Source: Owenia fusiformis (taxonomy: Eukaryota; Annelida; Polychaeta; Sabellida; Oweniidae). Taken from it: 64,000 bases of DNA. This document shows, piece after piece, positions 52,301 to 62,100 of the stretch; position 1 is the stretch's first letter, and every line of letters begins with the position of its first letter. The DNA lies in NCBI GenBank assembly GCA_903813345.2, contig CAIIXF020000001.1, positions 57,059,885-57,123,884 of the forward strand, written 5' to 3'. Below the pieces are notes generated by a model. That model worked only from the letters and a program-made list of their open reading frames with translations. It did not search any database and was not told the DNA's origin. The translations under genes and the position numbers were made by a program.

Positions 52301-54072
52301 GGGCACAGGTGGCGGAAGAAATGAAGACGGTCCGAGACATGACATACCTAAAACAAAGAAAAATATCAACACAGTTAAAGGTGAGAAAATAGACCAAGTA
52401 ATGATAGAATAAAAGTAAAACAATAAAAACAAGTTGTTAAATGTTATAGTTTGACACAGCGCGCGCTAGCTTCACTGGTAATCAAAACATAAGTTACATA
52501 AAAGTAATATTAAGTAATATAAATTATAAACAGATATTATGCTATCTCTGTCAATCAAAAAGATGTTATAGCAAAAACATCTGATTCAGTGATAGCTCAA
52601 GTGCGTCGCTGACATTAGAAAATTGATCAATCTGAGAAAATACTAGGTGATATTTGTTTTCTCCTCAGCTTATTCTTACATCACAATAAAACAGTATTCC
52701 GTAATGATTGTAAACTCGTCTTTCAATCTTCCATCTAATTGTGTTTCTCAATGCAACCATCATTGTTAGGAAATGTAAATACACTGATATACTTACAGAT
52801 GGAAACCTTACAGAAAATGAATCTCGAGTCATCACCAAAGACACAAAGGAAGCAAGCGTTCATGCCCTTCAAGACGAAGAAAAAACCACAGCCCCGTATT
52901 GTGGGTCAGAATCTCATGGCTGAAGAGAAACTCAAAGAACTCTCTGAGAAGCTTGAGCACATAGATAAAAACCTTTCGCTACAGGAAGCAAACAAGGAGA
53001 AAGCATTGAAGGATCTTTCGTGCAAACGCCAAAGAGAAATGACTCTTGTTGAACATCAAGAAGAGCTAAGGCAAAGCGTAGAAGAAGTTCTCAAAAATAT
53101 TAACACTGAAAAACGATCGCAGACAAAACCAATCAATGTTCCAAATTCACCACATAATATTTTGGATACAATGAGCTTGTCACCAAAAGAATCCAACGGA
53201 TTAGTCACTGTACAAGAATCTGGTATGGACAATGGTTCGCCAAATGTAGGATGTAAGAGCCCTAGTAGGTATTCGGTCAACAGCTCAGGATCAGGAAATA
53301 GCACAAACTCAGATGACTCCCAGCAAAGTTCAGGTCGAAGACGCAAAAACTGGGATCCCCAAGCCATCGAGCACATGAAAGCATTGACTTACGCAAATAA
53401 ATTTCTGGAATTTCCCCAAAGTGGTGGTCATTTAGATGGTGTTCTATCTGAAAAAGTGTCTACTGTTAATCTTATTGACTCTGAGAGTTCTGATGACTCA
53501 GATGCAGTGTTTAACGATCCTCTGTCAACTGATCTTTCTCAACAGTTTGAGAGTTCTACGCTTGAACACTCGAAAACAATTGATAGCCATGAACCAAATG
53601 GACTCAGTCCCAGGGGTAGCACCACAACGTACAAACCTGGTGGGATGATTAGTGCTAAAACATTGGCTGAAATAGAGGTAAGTATTCTTTACTATCTCAC
53701 ATATAATATGTCTCTGTAAATGTGACCCCCCCCCTCTTGTATTTCCGTGATTGTACAAGTAGTGTTTCAAAGTAACTTTATGAAGACGACAGTGTATGTA
53801 CAAGTAAAAGGACTGTAGAATATGGTGACATCTATACAACTGACATAGATGAACTTGATTTGTTGGACTGTAATTGTCCACTATTTTCGTAAGCTTTTAT
53901 TTGAACCCACTTGAATCTTGAAGTCATCATTTACTCTTTCACATATGCTACTATTTCAAATTAACGCCTAGGACCATCTTGTAACCAGTCATCACAATTT
54001 TGTATTTTCCAGGATTTCGAACTGCTCACAAAACAACTGATGGTAGCAAACCTGAAGAAATCTGATGTTTGA
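28398..54072 (+). CDS. Scaffold protein with two PH domains and a coiled coil (AFAP-like layout)
   Basis: Probably a membrane/cytoskeleton adaptor. Exons are 28398-28430 (candidate start, ATG with an in-frame stop just upstream), 30851-33187, 38359-38415, 45366-45477, 48938-49047, 52183-52380, 52799-53677 and 54013-54072. All are GT-AG with matching phases, giving about 1261 residues. If the first exon is wrong, the first in-frame ATG is 30998. PH domain 1 lies at about residues 96-201 and PH domain 2 at about 521-612 (SGYLCYKQLLKWSKLWAV). Each ends in a helix with the conserved Trp (ETWITKL, LTRWMGVL). The linkers are Ser-rich and disordered. A coiled coil (about 989-1052, EKLKELSEKLEHIDKNLSLQ) precedes a conserved-looking tail RRKNWDPQAIEH...TLAEIE|DFELLTKQL. 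Two PH domains followed by a coiled coil recall AFAP1/XB130, but the SH2/SH3 motifs were not checked and the family is tentative. Confidence 0.75.
28431..30850. other. Intron 1 of the PH-domain gene, or its 5' flank
   Basis: It follows the donor AACAAG|GTAAGA at 28431 and ends at CTCCAG before 30851. It holds an ATACA microsatellite and otherwise nothing recognised. If the candidate first exon is wrong, this is upstream DNA. Confidence 0.45.
28515..28556. repeat. ATACA pentanucleotide microsatellite
   Basis: About eight uninterrupted copies of ACAAT/ATACA, with further degenerate copies to about 28615. Confidence 0.9.
33634..35604. mobile_element. 1.97-kb non-autonomous transposon with CACGGGGGATAAG ends and 5-bp duplication
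   Basis: Inverted ends of about 60 bp (33634-33693 and about 35545-35604) begin CACGGGGGATAAGCAAAACG and are nearly identical. The direct repeat GTCAC flanks both sides (33629-33633 and 35605-35609). Starting with CAC and making a 5-bp target duplication are Transib/RAG-type traits. Copies of a CGCAGTCC motif from the inverted ends also occur inside (near 34087, 34110 and 35167). No transposase frame is visible. It lies in the intron after the large PH exon. Confidence 0.8.
35605..38358. other. Rest of the intron between PH-gene exons 2 and 3
   Basis: AT-rich, no gene. Near 36230-36290 it holds a CTTATAGTTTATAACTAGAC stretch with a close relative near 57497, so a dispersed repeat. The open frames here lack support. 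Confidence 0.45.
38416..45365. other. Seven-kb intron of the PH-domain gene
   Basis: No gene recognised. It contains a lone Tc1-like end (GCCAAACTTATGGAGAGGAG, 39902-39921), three AAGTGGAACACCTCT-type phrases (about 40430, 40520 and 40616), TGACCTTG repeats near 43262 and a C run at 44463. A 46-base exon-like piece at 41839-41884 was rejected because its phase does not fit. Confidence 0.5.
45814..46619 (-). mobile_element. Degenerate mariner/IS630-type transposon
   Basis: The ends are TACAGGGTGG[T]CCAAAAAAT in inverted orientation (45814 and 46619), with TA at both edges. The length is 806 bp, shorter than an intact mariner of about 1.3 kb. Broken transposase reading frames run on the minus strand (see the pseudogene entry). 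Confidence 0.88.
46055..46483 (-). pseudogene. Broken Tc1/mariner-family transposase remnant
   Basis: The minus strand from 46483 reads a DANVCDYHFWG segment, matching the catalytic P-D-x-N-P-x-D-F-x-x-W-G region of this superfamily. From about 46157 it reads WNQKHINDAIDQFRPRLGAI and then IDENGGHIEQL, the usual C-terminal end of such transposases. The frame is broken between the two parts and the N-terminal half is missing, so it cannot encode an active enzyme. It is a fossil inside the 45814-46619 element. Confidence 0.8.
47245..47938. mobile_element. Element rich in CTAAGACGTCTTAG-type perfect palindromes
   Basis: The ends are inverted copies (about 47253-47303 and about 47885-47933) built on AAGACGTCTTGGCTAAAACG and outer TTTACAC. 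Inside are many short palindromes of one pattern: AAGACGTCTT, AAAACGTTTT, AAGAGCTCTT and AAGCGCTCTT, usually inside CTAA...TTAG. The GGATTTACA phrase recurs near 47740 and 47844. Non-coding. Superfamily unknown. Confidence 0.7.
49048..51526. other. Intron of the PH-domain gene upstream of the nested Tctex1 gene
   Basis: AT-rich, nothing recognised, except TTTATT at 51401-51406, which on the minus strand is a possible AATAAA for the nested gene about 120 bases past its stop. Confidence 0.45.
51527..52051 (-). CDS. Tctex1-domain dynein light chain, single-exon gene
   Basis: It encodes 174 residues, starting at ATG 52051 (an in-frame TAG lies nine codons upstream) and ending at TAA 51527-51529. 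Residues about 62-174 form a Tctex1 domain. It begins TYRMEPETRFKIETVQEII, passes through VKALGFARYKIISYVTIGEK and AASRN-like CGSRNIWDASRDNFASGNF, and ends ATVYAIYYE, the family's typical last strand. Such proteins bind dynein intermediate chains or act in axonemal and intraflagellar dynein. Length and the variable basic N-terminus are closest to the TCTEX1D1/DYNLT5 or TCTEX1D4 type. The gene is nested antisense in an intron of the PH-domain gene, and its start lies only 131 bases from the next PH-gene exon. A possible splice acceptor in its 5' UTR (near 52085) would place an upstream exon across that sense exon. Confidence 0.92.
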   Translation of the reverse strand: MANAKKSQMMSKALLQRSSVFELPLHRPGPCGSSITSFACEPKHSDHDPHHRQQKKVQFENTYRMEPETRFKIETVQEIIREVLQENLKDKMYDPIDCSLLCKDLAQEIKVKVKALGFARYKIISYVTIGEKKEQGMRCGSRNIWDASRDNFASGNFENTSLCAMATVYAIYYE

Positions 54073-54189
54073 ACTTGAACCCTGATGAGTTGGTAGTGAC
54101 ATATGCCAGAATGGATCCTCATAATTACCATCAGTAAAATTCGGGTCCTATTTGGAATCGACATCACTGAGATTTATCCCGGATTAACG

Positions 54190-54195
54190 AATAAA
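54190..54195 (+). other. Polyadenylation signal of the PH-domain gene
   Basis: AATAAA lies 117 bases after the TGA at 54070-54072. Confidence 0.6.
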
Positions 54196-55311
54196 TATTG
54201 TTTACTTCAAGTTCATTGGCAGTAGCGATATTGTTAGGGTAAAAGACACTGTGCAGTAAAACACAACATGCTGACTGAAACATTGACCCAATTACTCACC
54301 TGCCAGCAGGTCTAGTCTATTCAATTACGATTTGCGACAGATGCATATTCCAACTTGTAGACTTGTTATGATTTAGGACCATGCGATAATTGGACCATTT
54401 CCCCTAACGCCCATGTGAGAATCACAATCCCGATCACAATCAAAAATGAGCCTTTCATTACCAACGCCATTAAAGGAAACGATATGCTTTAACGATCATG
54501 ATGATCATCGTATGAAAGATGATGTTTGTAATGAATGGCAGTGTGTGTGGATACAAACTAATATTTGTTGGTTTATTTGTAAAGATAATCAATAGAGTAA
54601 ACACTACATGAACATGAACATTCAATTTTAGATTTTCATTTTCAATATTTCGAGTAAAAAATCAAAAAGATTGATGATTCGTGACGATCACGAATACGAC
54701 CGACGATGAACAAGTGAAGCTAGATTTTATCATTGTTCTAGAACAAGAACTGGATCTAGAATATCGAAATTTGATTTCAAATAAATAGGTAAAACATAGT
54801 TACTTCTATTTGTTTCTTCCAATTTTCTAACTTCTCTTAACTGGGACTAGAGCCTAGAGTCTCCTAAAAGACATCCAAATGATACATAAGCAGAATAACT
54901 CCAAAGGTCAAGGACGTTTGTATATCACGTGACTTATCTTAGTGCCATCTATTGACGCCACAACTACCTAGACATAAATTGCATTGCATCAAAACATGTC
55001 AAATACGCAAGTACAATCAATGGACTGAGGGAATTTAAGGGAAACAAATTATCTTATGAAACAGATATAAAAAAAACAGAAATATCAAAGAACAACAAGT
55101 TGTAAAGAAAGAAACCCAATACCTAAACAAAATCATAGGTCTGCATAATGGAACAGTTCAGTCTATCCGATGGGCACAGCAAGCTTACAAGACGGATACC
55201 CTAAGAGCAGTCATTTTTAACAGCTCGTAAAGATATTTTGCTAGGGTTTCTGTCCACTGAACCCATGTTTATTGAAACAAGGAACATTGAGATACAATGG
55301 TATGGCCGCTG
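54196..55311. other. Intergenic stretch, nothing recognised
   Basis: AT-rich spacer after the PH-domain gene. No gene or repeat that I can support. Confidence 0.45.
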
Positions 55312-55518
55312 GACCCTCCCCCTCCCCCCCTTGGGTGGGCCCAGAAAAAAAATTGGGCTGAAAAATTGGGCCTTTTTGGTCATTACTTGGCCTTGTAAGG
55401 CCTTATTTTATAATATCAGGCCAAATTCTGAAGAAAATGGGCCTCAAAAGGTTTTTGTCTGAGCTGAAATTTGCCCCCCCCCCCCCCCCCTTGTTGGTTC
55501 CCAGATCCGCCCCTGTTA
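55312..55518. mobile_element. hAT-like MITE rich in TTGGGCC, copy 2
   Basis: It has the same pattern as the copy at 22141: TTGGGCC phrases throughout, an internal 18-base C run (55472-55490) and the end CAGATCCGCCCCTG. The left end is degenerate, so the boundary is approximate. Confidence 0.55.
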
Positions 55519-55675
55519 TATGTCCCTCACCGTTGAAAAATGAACGGAGAGTGAGGTCGGTGTCGTGATGATCCCATGTCAGAATAATATTAGGCGATAT
55601 ATACTCTGAAACAATAAGATAAACTTGATGGTCTGTCTTGGCCCACGGCCCTTCTTACCCCGCTGTTCCCTAGGC

Positions 55676-55784
55676 TACACTCCCCTCAATAATGGCAAGT
55701 TTTAAATCGCCAACCATAAACAGGCTTTTATAATTGATTCAAAGGGGGAATTATTTCAGGTGCCAAAATTATGGAGGTAGTGTA
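55676..55784. mobile_element. 109-bp Tc1-like MITE
   Basis: The ends are TACACTCCCCTCAATAATGG and, inverted, TACACTACCTCCATAATTTT, with TA at both edges. It belongs with the family at 57663-58283 by its ends. Confidence 0.65.
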
Positions 55785-56157
55785 TTTATATATATGAATA
55801 TTTAGATAATGAAATAAAACTTACTTGTACTCATTGGACATTTTTTATTTATTGGATATAGCGGAACAAAAATACAATGTGGTATGGTTCTTCCAAAAAT
55901 TAAGACCGTTGAAACATTCATCACACTTGGAAACTTCTTCTTGTCCCAACAATGTAAAAATGTTATTTCCTAAGACCCACCCAACATGTATACTATACGT
56001 ATAATTTAAACACTGGTTGATAAAAGACCTGAAGATAGTGTTGGGTCACATTTTTCTATGACATTTGAATATTTCTATCATTAAAGAAAAGGCATACGGA
56101 GTCTATGTTGGATATGTCTCATATTTTGACATTTTCTTGTTCCCAATGTTCGTATTG

Positions 56158-57404
56158 CACGGTGCCCATGTCAAGCTGCGCGCCTACTTATGCGCGCAGT
56201 TTGTTTCGATCACAAACTGCGTGCCTGGCAACATTGCATCATTTAAGTTGGAGTCTGTATTTTGAAACGTAATTTAAAGAAATTTATCCTGCATTGTTTT
56301 CTTGTTCAATGCGTTCATTCTGTGGCGAATATACGAATCTTGCAAATACTAGCAAAAACTATGTGCAAATGAATCGAAGTTTTAAAACATAAGCATATTA
56401 ATGGCATTTTCGTCACTGATTTAACGGCAATTTATACGTAAATCGATCTAGCACTTTAAACATAAATGACAAATACTTTAGACTCGTTTTATATTTAATT
56501 CTTTACGCATTCATCACGTATAATTCAAAATATTTCGAGATAAAACAGATAATCAGGAGATTAAAAAGAAATAAAGCACAAACTGCGCGCCTATTTTAGC
56601 CAGAAATTACAAACACTATTAAAAATTCATATTATCATTGGAATTTATACAGAGGCACGTGTAGGTGTTTTTCATATAGCTTTGGAAATTTTGCTTTATC
56701 GTCAGATTTTATGAGATTTTCATATTGAAAGTCAAAATGTATAATAGAAGTGACAATTAAGTTGGGAAAGAAAAACTTTTATTTTCAGATCACCATCTTG
56801 GTGGATGGACTCTCATAGTGTTTCACTTATGGGGTTCTACTATTAGACACATATTTGCCTTACATATGGCGCTAACGTTTTCTAATAATACAAAACAAGC
56901 TTAGGTAGGTAAGCAGTTTGAAAATATTAGGCACGCAGTTTGGGAAATACATGTGAATATAGGCGCGCAGTTTGACAAGAAAAATGTTTAAATCACGTTT
57001 ATGGCGTATTATCGTTTTGAACACAAACTATGCTGCTTTAATCAGATGGAGTGATCTTATATATCCTAGCATACACAGACACAATGGCTGAATAAACGGC
57101 AAATGACGATAAAAAGACATAGATATAACTTTACACTGTGAATTTTGAACACAGAAGCTACTTAAGACCCTTATATTGAGATAACTAGGTTTACATCGGG
57201 AACAACATTGAGTACTATGAGTAAATTAAGTTCATCTTCACAGAATGGTACTGTCTTTAGAACGAGACTAACCTTGTATTTTTCGTATTCTGGCTCTTTT
57301 TGGGAGTCGTGTCCTCCCCGTCTTCGATTTTGAAATATGCGCGCAGTTTGTCAGAGTTTCAAACTGCGTGCCTAGTAGGCATGCTGCTTGACATGGGCAT
57401 CGTG
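56158..57404. mobile_element. 1.25-kb Transib-type non-autonomous transposon
   Basis: The inverted ends are CACGGTGCCCATGTCAAGC on the left and CACGATGCCCATGTCAAGC on the right, continuing in an imperfect repeat of about 70 bp. A 5-bp direct repeat TATTG flanks the element (56153-56157 and 57405-57409). A CAC start with a CACRATG/CACRGTG-like heptamer plus a 5-bp duplication is the Transib signature. Subterminal copies of CAAACTGCG[CT]GCCTA occur near 56196, 56215, 56580, 56935, 56963, 57340 and 57360 in both orientations, probably transposase-binding sites. No transposase frame inside. Confidence 0.82.
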
Positions 57405-57662
57405 TATTGGTTTTAAGTGGTCGCATGGTCAGGTAGTAAGTTAACCTTTGCATTCGTTCGACTTCACTTCTTAAAAGAGAGCTTCGTCTTCATAGTTAAT
57501 AACTAGACTCTTCGCGCAGGGTAGCCAGGCATGCACAGTTTTCTGAGAAGGGATGGGAATAAAGACATTGATACAACGAAAGGCTTATCATTCAAAGCAA
57601 TCTAAAATGATCATGTTGTATTTTGATGAAAGCCTGATATCAGTCTGCATCATGTCTGTACT

Positions 57663-58283
57663 TACACCCCCCTCCATAAGTTTGGCAACCTTAGCTCCCC
57701 CATTGAACTGCGTGTTAAAGCCTCTTTACCTTTGAATTTTTATTTACTTAATTGAATTTGCTAGCTTTATTTAACAAAAAATTGGTATGTTTCTTCAGGT
57801 TCAAAAAAGTTATAGGGCTTTAACGTCAAAATTGTTTTTCAAAAAACCTCTCCCATCGAAATAACACAGGTGGCGAAAAATCATTTTCAAAAATGACTTT
57901 GAAGCGCTGTAACTTTAGTATTCATCAAATAAACTAAGCACTTAGTGTACAAAAAAAATTAGACAATTCAAATTTCTATACAAAAATATTTTTTGCTGAA
58001 TCTTTTACTAAAAAGATATCCTGATTTCTGATTTGCCCCGAACCCTCCATTCCCCGTTGGATTGCATGGGAATGGCGATTTTCAAAAATTCATCTTTATC
58101 ATCAATTTTCGTCCTATTGTAATTGAGGAAAAAAATTAGAAAATTTGGAGGTATTGGAAATACGTTTCCATCAATATTGTAAGTTATTTCATCGTCGGTT
58201 AAGTAAATAAAAATTCAAACGTAAAGAGGCTTTAACACGTAGTTCAATTGGAGAGCTGGTTGCCAAACTTATGGAGGGGAGTA
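57663..58283. mobile_element. 621-bp Tc1-like MITE with TIRs of about 105 bp
   Basis: The left arm 57663-57770 and right arm about 58177-58283 are inverted copies sharing CTCCATAAGTTTGGCAACC, TGTTAAAGCCTCTTTAC and TTTGAATTTTTATTTACTTA. TA flanks both ends. The middle is AT-rich with no open frame. It is the best-preserved member of a family with single ends at 24697 and 39902 and a relative inside the 149-bp tandem repeat at 7.1 kb. Confidence 0.9.
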
Positions 58284-59128
58284 TTATCAGACCACATTTT
58301 ATTAGGATGCATGATTTTATGTTTGATGTAAAATATAAGATAATTCATGCTCTGCTTTCTTTATAAGCATTGGGCAATTTAGATAACGAACTAGCATTAG
58401 GTTACTGGGCATTGTTTTTCTTAGTTTTTGGCATTTTTTAAGAAATTGAGCTGAACCACAAATGCGGAACCAGATCCAGCCCCTATTTGTAGTAGGCTCA
58501 AAGGATAAATGAGTATATTTATTGAGCCTAGACACAGAGGAGGTAATCTGGCAGAGGTCCGTGGGCTGAACCCCTTTTTAAAGAAAATGTATAGCGATTT
58601 TAAGCATTGTAAATTCATTTTCGGCAAGTAAAACAGCATCATCAGCGAACTACATCTCCATTGCTGAACATTTTAACAAGCTCATCCACAACAAGGAAAA
58701 ATAGGCTCGGGGAGAGAGGCGTGTTTTACGCTATGGGTACTGGACAGGGCTGCACTCTTCACACACTCTGTTGAAATTGTTCACTTTGCTTCTACTTCTA
58801 CCCTATCAAATCATTCTCCAAAATGTGAAATGGTGAGAGATACTGACGTCGAAGATAAAACCATCGTCTAATTCATTACCGCATCCTCTCTAAAAAGTGC
58901 CATAATTAGGCTACCGTAAATATATCAATATCAATACTGTAGATTTTAGAGAGCAACTAACCTTTATCGGAGTTGCAGGAACGAATATTTACGTGTTGTT
59001 CCTAGAGAAGACCCCTTTATGAATTCATAGGGCTGTCTATGACGTAGTTCGTTGTAGCATTAGTCATAATAGAAGTTTTGGTGTTGACAGTGTGTCCAAG
59101 TAACGAAATCTTGTCAGAATTTTCTAAA
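58284..59128. other. Upstream flank of the lectin gene
   Basis: Nothing recognised. No convincing TATA box close to the ATG at 59129. Confidence 0.4.
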
Positions 59129-62100
59129 ATGAACTCGATAATGTGCGTCGTAAGTTGGAGCGTTCTTGTTTGTATTGCACAATGTAATGGTAAGAAAATA
59201 TGATAACTATATAGCCTATATATAAGACCAGGTTGTATGTTGTTTGGTCATATGCTTTGAGCTTTGACTTAATTTGACCCTGTCGTGTGGCAGAAGCGAG
59301 CTCGGAATTATTTTAAAAAATGAAATATTGACTATTAGGCTTACACCACTTGCGGTTTTTCACTTGATACATTAGGGAATTTAAGTTTGCAATGTTTTTC
59401 ACAAGCTAAACGTAAACGGAAAATATTTAAGCGATGCATTTGTATGGGCGATCGGTCATAGGTTGGCGTTTCGATTTTGTATGCAAGCTTAAACTCCTTA
59501 ATGTTTGACCTGGATGCATCTCATTCCATCAGGAGGTATAAACGCGTAGAGTATTTTCGTGGAATCCACACTTAAAAACATTACCAAATAGCCATCGTTA
59601 TTCAAAAATAGTGTAATTTTATTTTGTTTTCTTTGAACGTATTTCTGATACTTGCTCGCCTCAGCTCAGTCAATAGGAGGGAAACATTTAATTGCCACAT
59701 ATTAACACCCAAAACTCTAGTTTTCACAAATGTATGGCTAACCACGGAATTTTTGTTCAAAATCAAAATATTTATTTGTTTAACCCCACATTTAGAAAAA
59801 CTAGATTGGTGGTTGTGAATTAATAACAATGGAATGTTTCCCCCGAGTACTGGGAATGTGTTGGGGGTATTGGCAGGTGTGGAAACACTACGAAACGTTC
59901 AAATAGAACTACACCTACCTGCTCTTCGAACGAAAATACTCTACGCGTTTACACCCCCTGTCCATACATTTGCTCCACCATTCTTTCTTTATCCTACAGC
60001 CGCTAATCACTGTAAGAATACAATACCAAGTGTACCCATCAATGCTGCTACTTTGATATTGGATATACACAGAACAGAAGACAAAGTGATTCAACTGTTA
60101 ATGTGTGATTTTTCGTACGTGTTTGAACTACCAGATGAAACAGAGCAGCAATTCTTTCAAATGACCATTGTGAATCTATGCAAGGATGGATCTTGGAACT
60201 ACAACCCGATACCTGCGTGTAGAAAAAGTACGTGTACAATACAGGATAGAGTATGTGAGAAAGTGTATGAATACGCTACTCACCATGATGTGACCACGTT
60301 TGGATACAGGCCACGGGGAAGTTGCAAATGGAGAGGCTATTCTCTACTTTTGTCTCAAAGGCTTTTCTGGTAACTAAATAATTATACACTGCAAACGGCT
60401 CGACGAATCTACAAAATGTATAGCAGAACACTTGGAATATATGTACCTTCAGAAATATTGAAGTAAACAAACGTCTTCCATTTGCGACTTCATTGTAGCC
60501 TGTATCCCTTTTAAAGAAATACAGGCTACAGTATGGGACTAGGGTATTGTGATAAAGACAATTAAGAGAATGCAGTACGTAGACATAGAAGGAAAGAGAG
60601 GAGGCAATGTGTTCATTTATAAATAAAGTATGAGAGAATATATTAGTGGTAGGGTATGACAGGCATAAAGAGTGAGAGAGAAATATAGATGAGAAAAACC
60701 AATGTGTACATACAGAGGAGATAATCATTGTAGAGTTTGAGGCCACCTTGCATGGTCTGTTCTCATGGTATTAATACTAGTTTAAAAGGCTTGTATTTTA
60801 CTTTAACGTATGATCTGTAAAGTGAAGCCCTCTGAAAGGTCAGTTCTTGTGCAGTACTAATCTGTATCTCCGTAGCGATACAGAAAATATTGGTACTGAG
60901 GGGAAAATCTCAGTAACAATACAGAGAATATTCTCCTAGGTAAAATGCTATTGGTCTACGATCATGATAAAACCGTTATAGAATGATTTGAAGTGCAATA
61001 TAGCTCTCGATATTCTATATTGGCACTCGGCTTCGTCTCGTTCCAATACAGAATTTCTCGAGCAGAACATATCCTGTATTGCACTTCAAGTCATTCAATA
61101 ACTTATAATGTTGATTATTGACTTGAGCAACATGTAGGACCATAGTGCTGAGCTAGCCATAGTGGTCATCCCCCCATGGGTCCATCGTCTAGGACGAATT
61201 TGAGTATGGTATAGACTACTAGAGTATAAAAAAGGTAATGGGTACACATATGGTGTAGAGTATGAGAAAAGGTTATGTATATGGCATTTTTCAATCATTT
61301 GGTTATGTGACTAAATAATCACATCAATATAGTATGTAGATGTTTTCAGAGAAGTCATGCGGTGGGGAATTCTGGAAAAAGGCGCCCGGTGGACAATGCT
61401 ACTATGCAAGTTTTGCTAAAACCTGGACCCATAGTCGTGTTGAATGTCAGCAACTTGGCGGAGACTTGGTCATGTTTGAGACCAAAAATGAATATGACTA
61501 TGTTGTTGATTGGCTCAAGAAAAGCTATAGGGCTAATGGAAAGTGGGATACCTCAAGTGGTTGGACGTTCTGGATAGGACTTACTGATAAAAATGTAGGT
61601 TTGAATAAATGTACTTCGTGTAAAATATAAACATTTCTCTGTGGCACAAACACATTGATATTCAACATGCAGCAAATAATAATATTTCATTCAGAACGAA
61701 ACTCATCACTATTGGGTCGGGAGTAAGAAGCAAATGACGTGGCCAATTCCTTGGATACCTGAGCATCGTGATCAGATTGATAAGGTAAATGAGTACCAAA
61801 TGCGTGACGCGGTTGTCATGGTGGCAGGAGGACGGCATAATTATGGTTGGAAAGAAGTTCCGAATAATTTCCTTTGGGAAGGTAATCACTTACTGCGGCA
61901 TAAGGTCTGTGAAAAAAGTAAGTATTTGTATTGTATCTAGTTTGCAAGGCTTTCCACGCAAACTATATACAAAGACAGGACCGAAAAAAGTTGAATAACT
62001 CGGTCAATTTTAGATATTCTGCCTTGAAATTTCAAAATTATTTAGTCCATTCTATGTGAATTTTGTTGTGAAAGTTTTACATCACATTACAAAACATGTC

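Noticed and set aside
59834-59999. N-terminal extension of the open frame into the Sushi-like exon
   Set aside because: It lies inside the 431-bp MITE and upstream of a clear acceptor at 59999, so it is intron.
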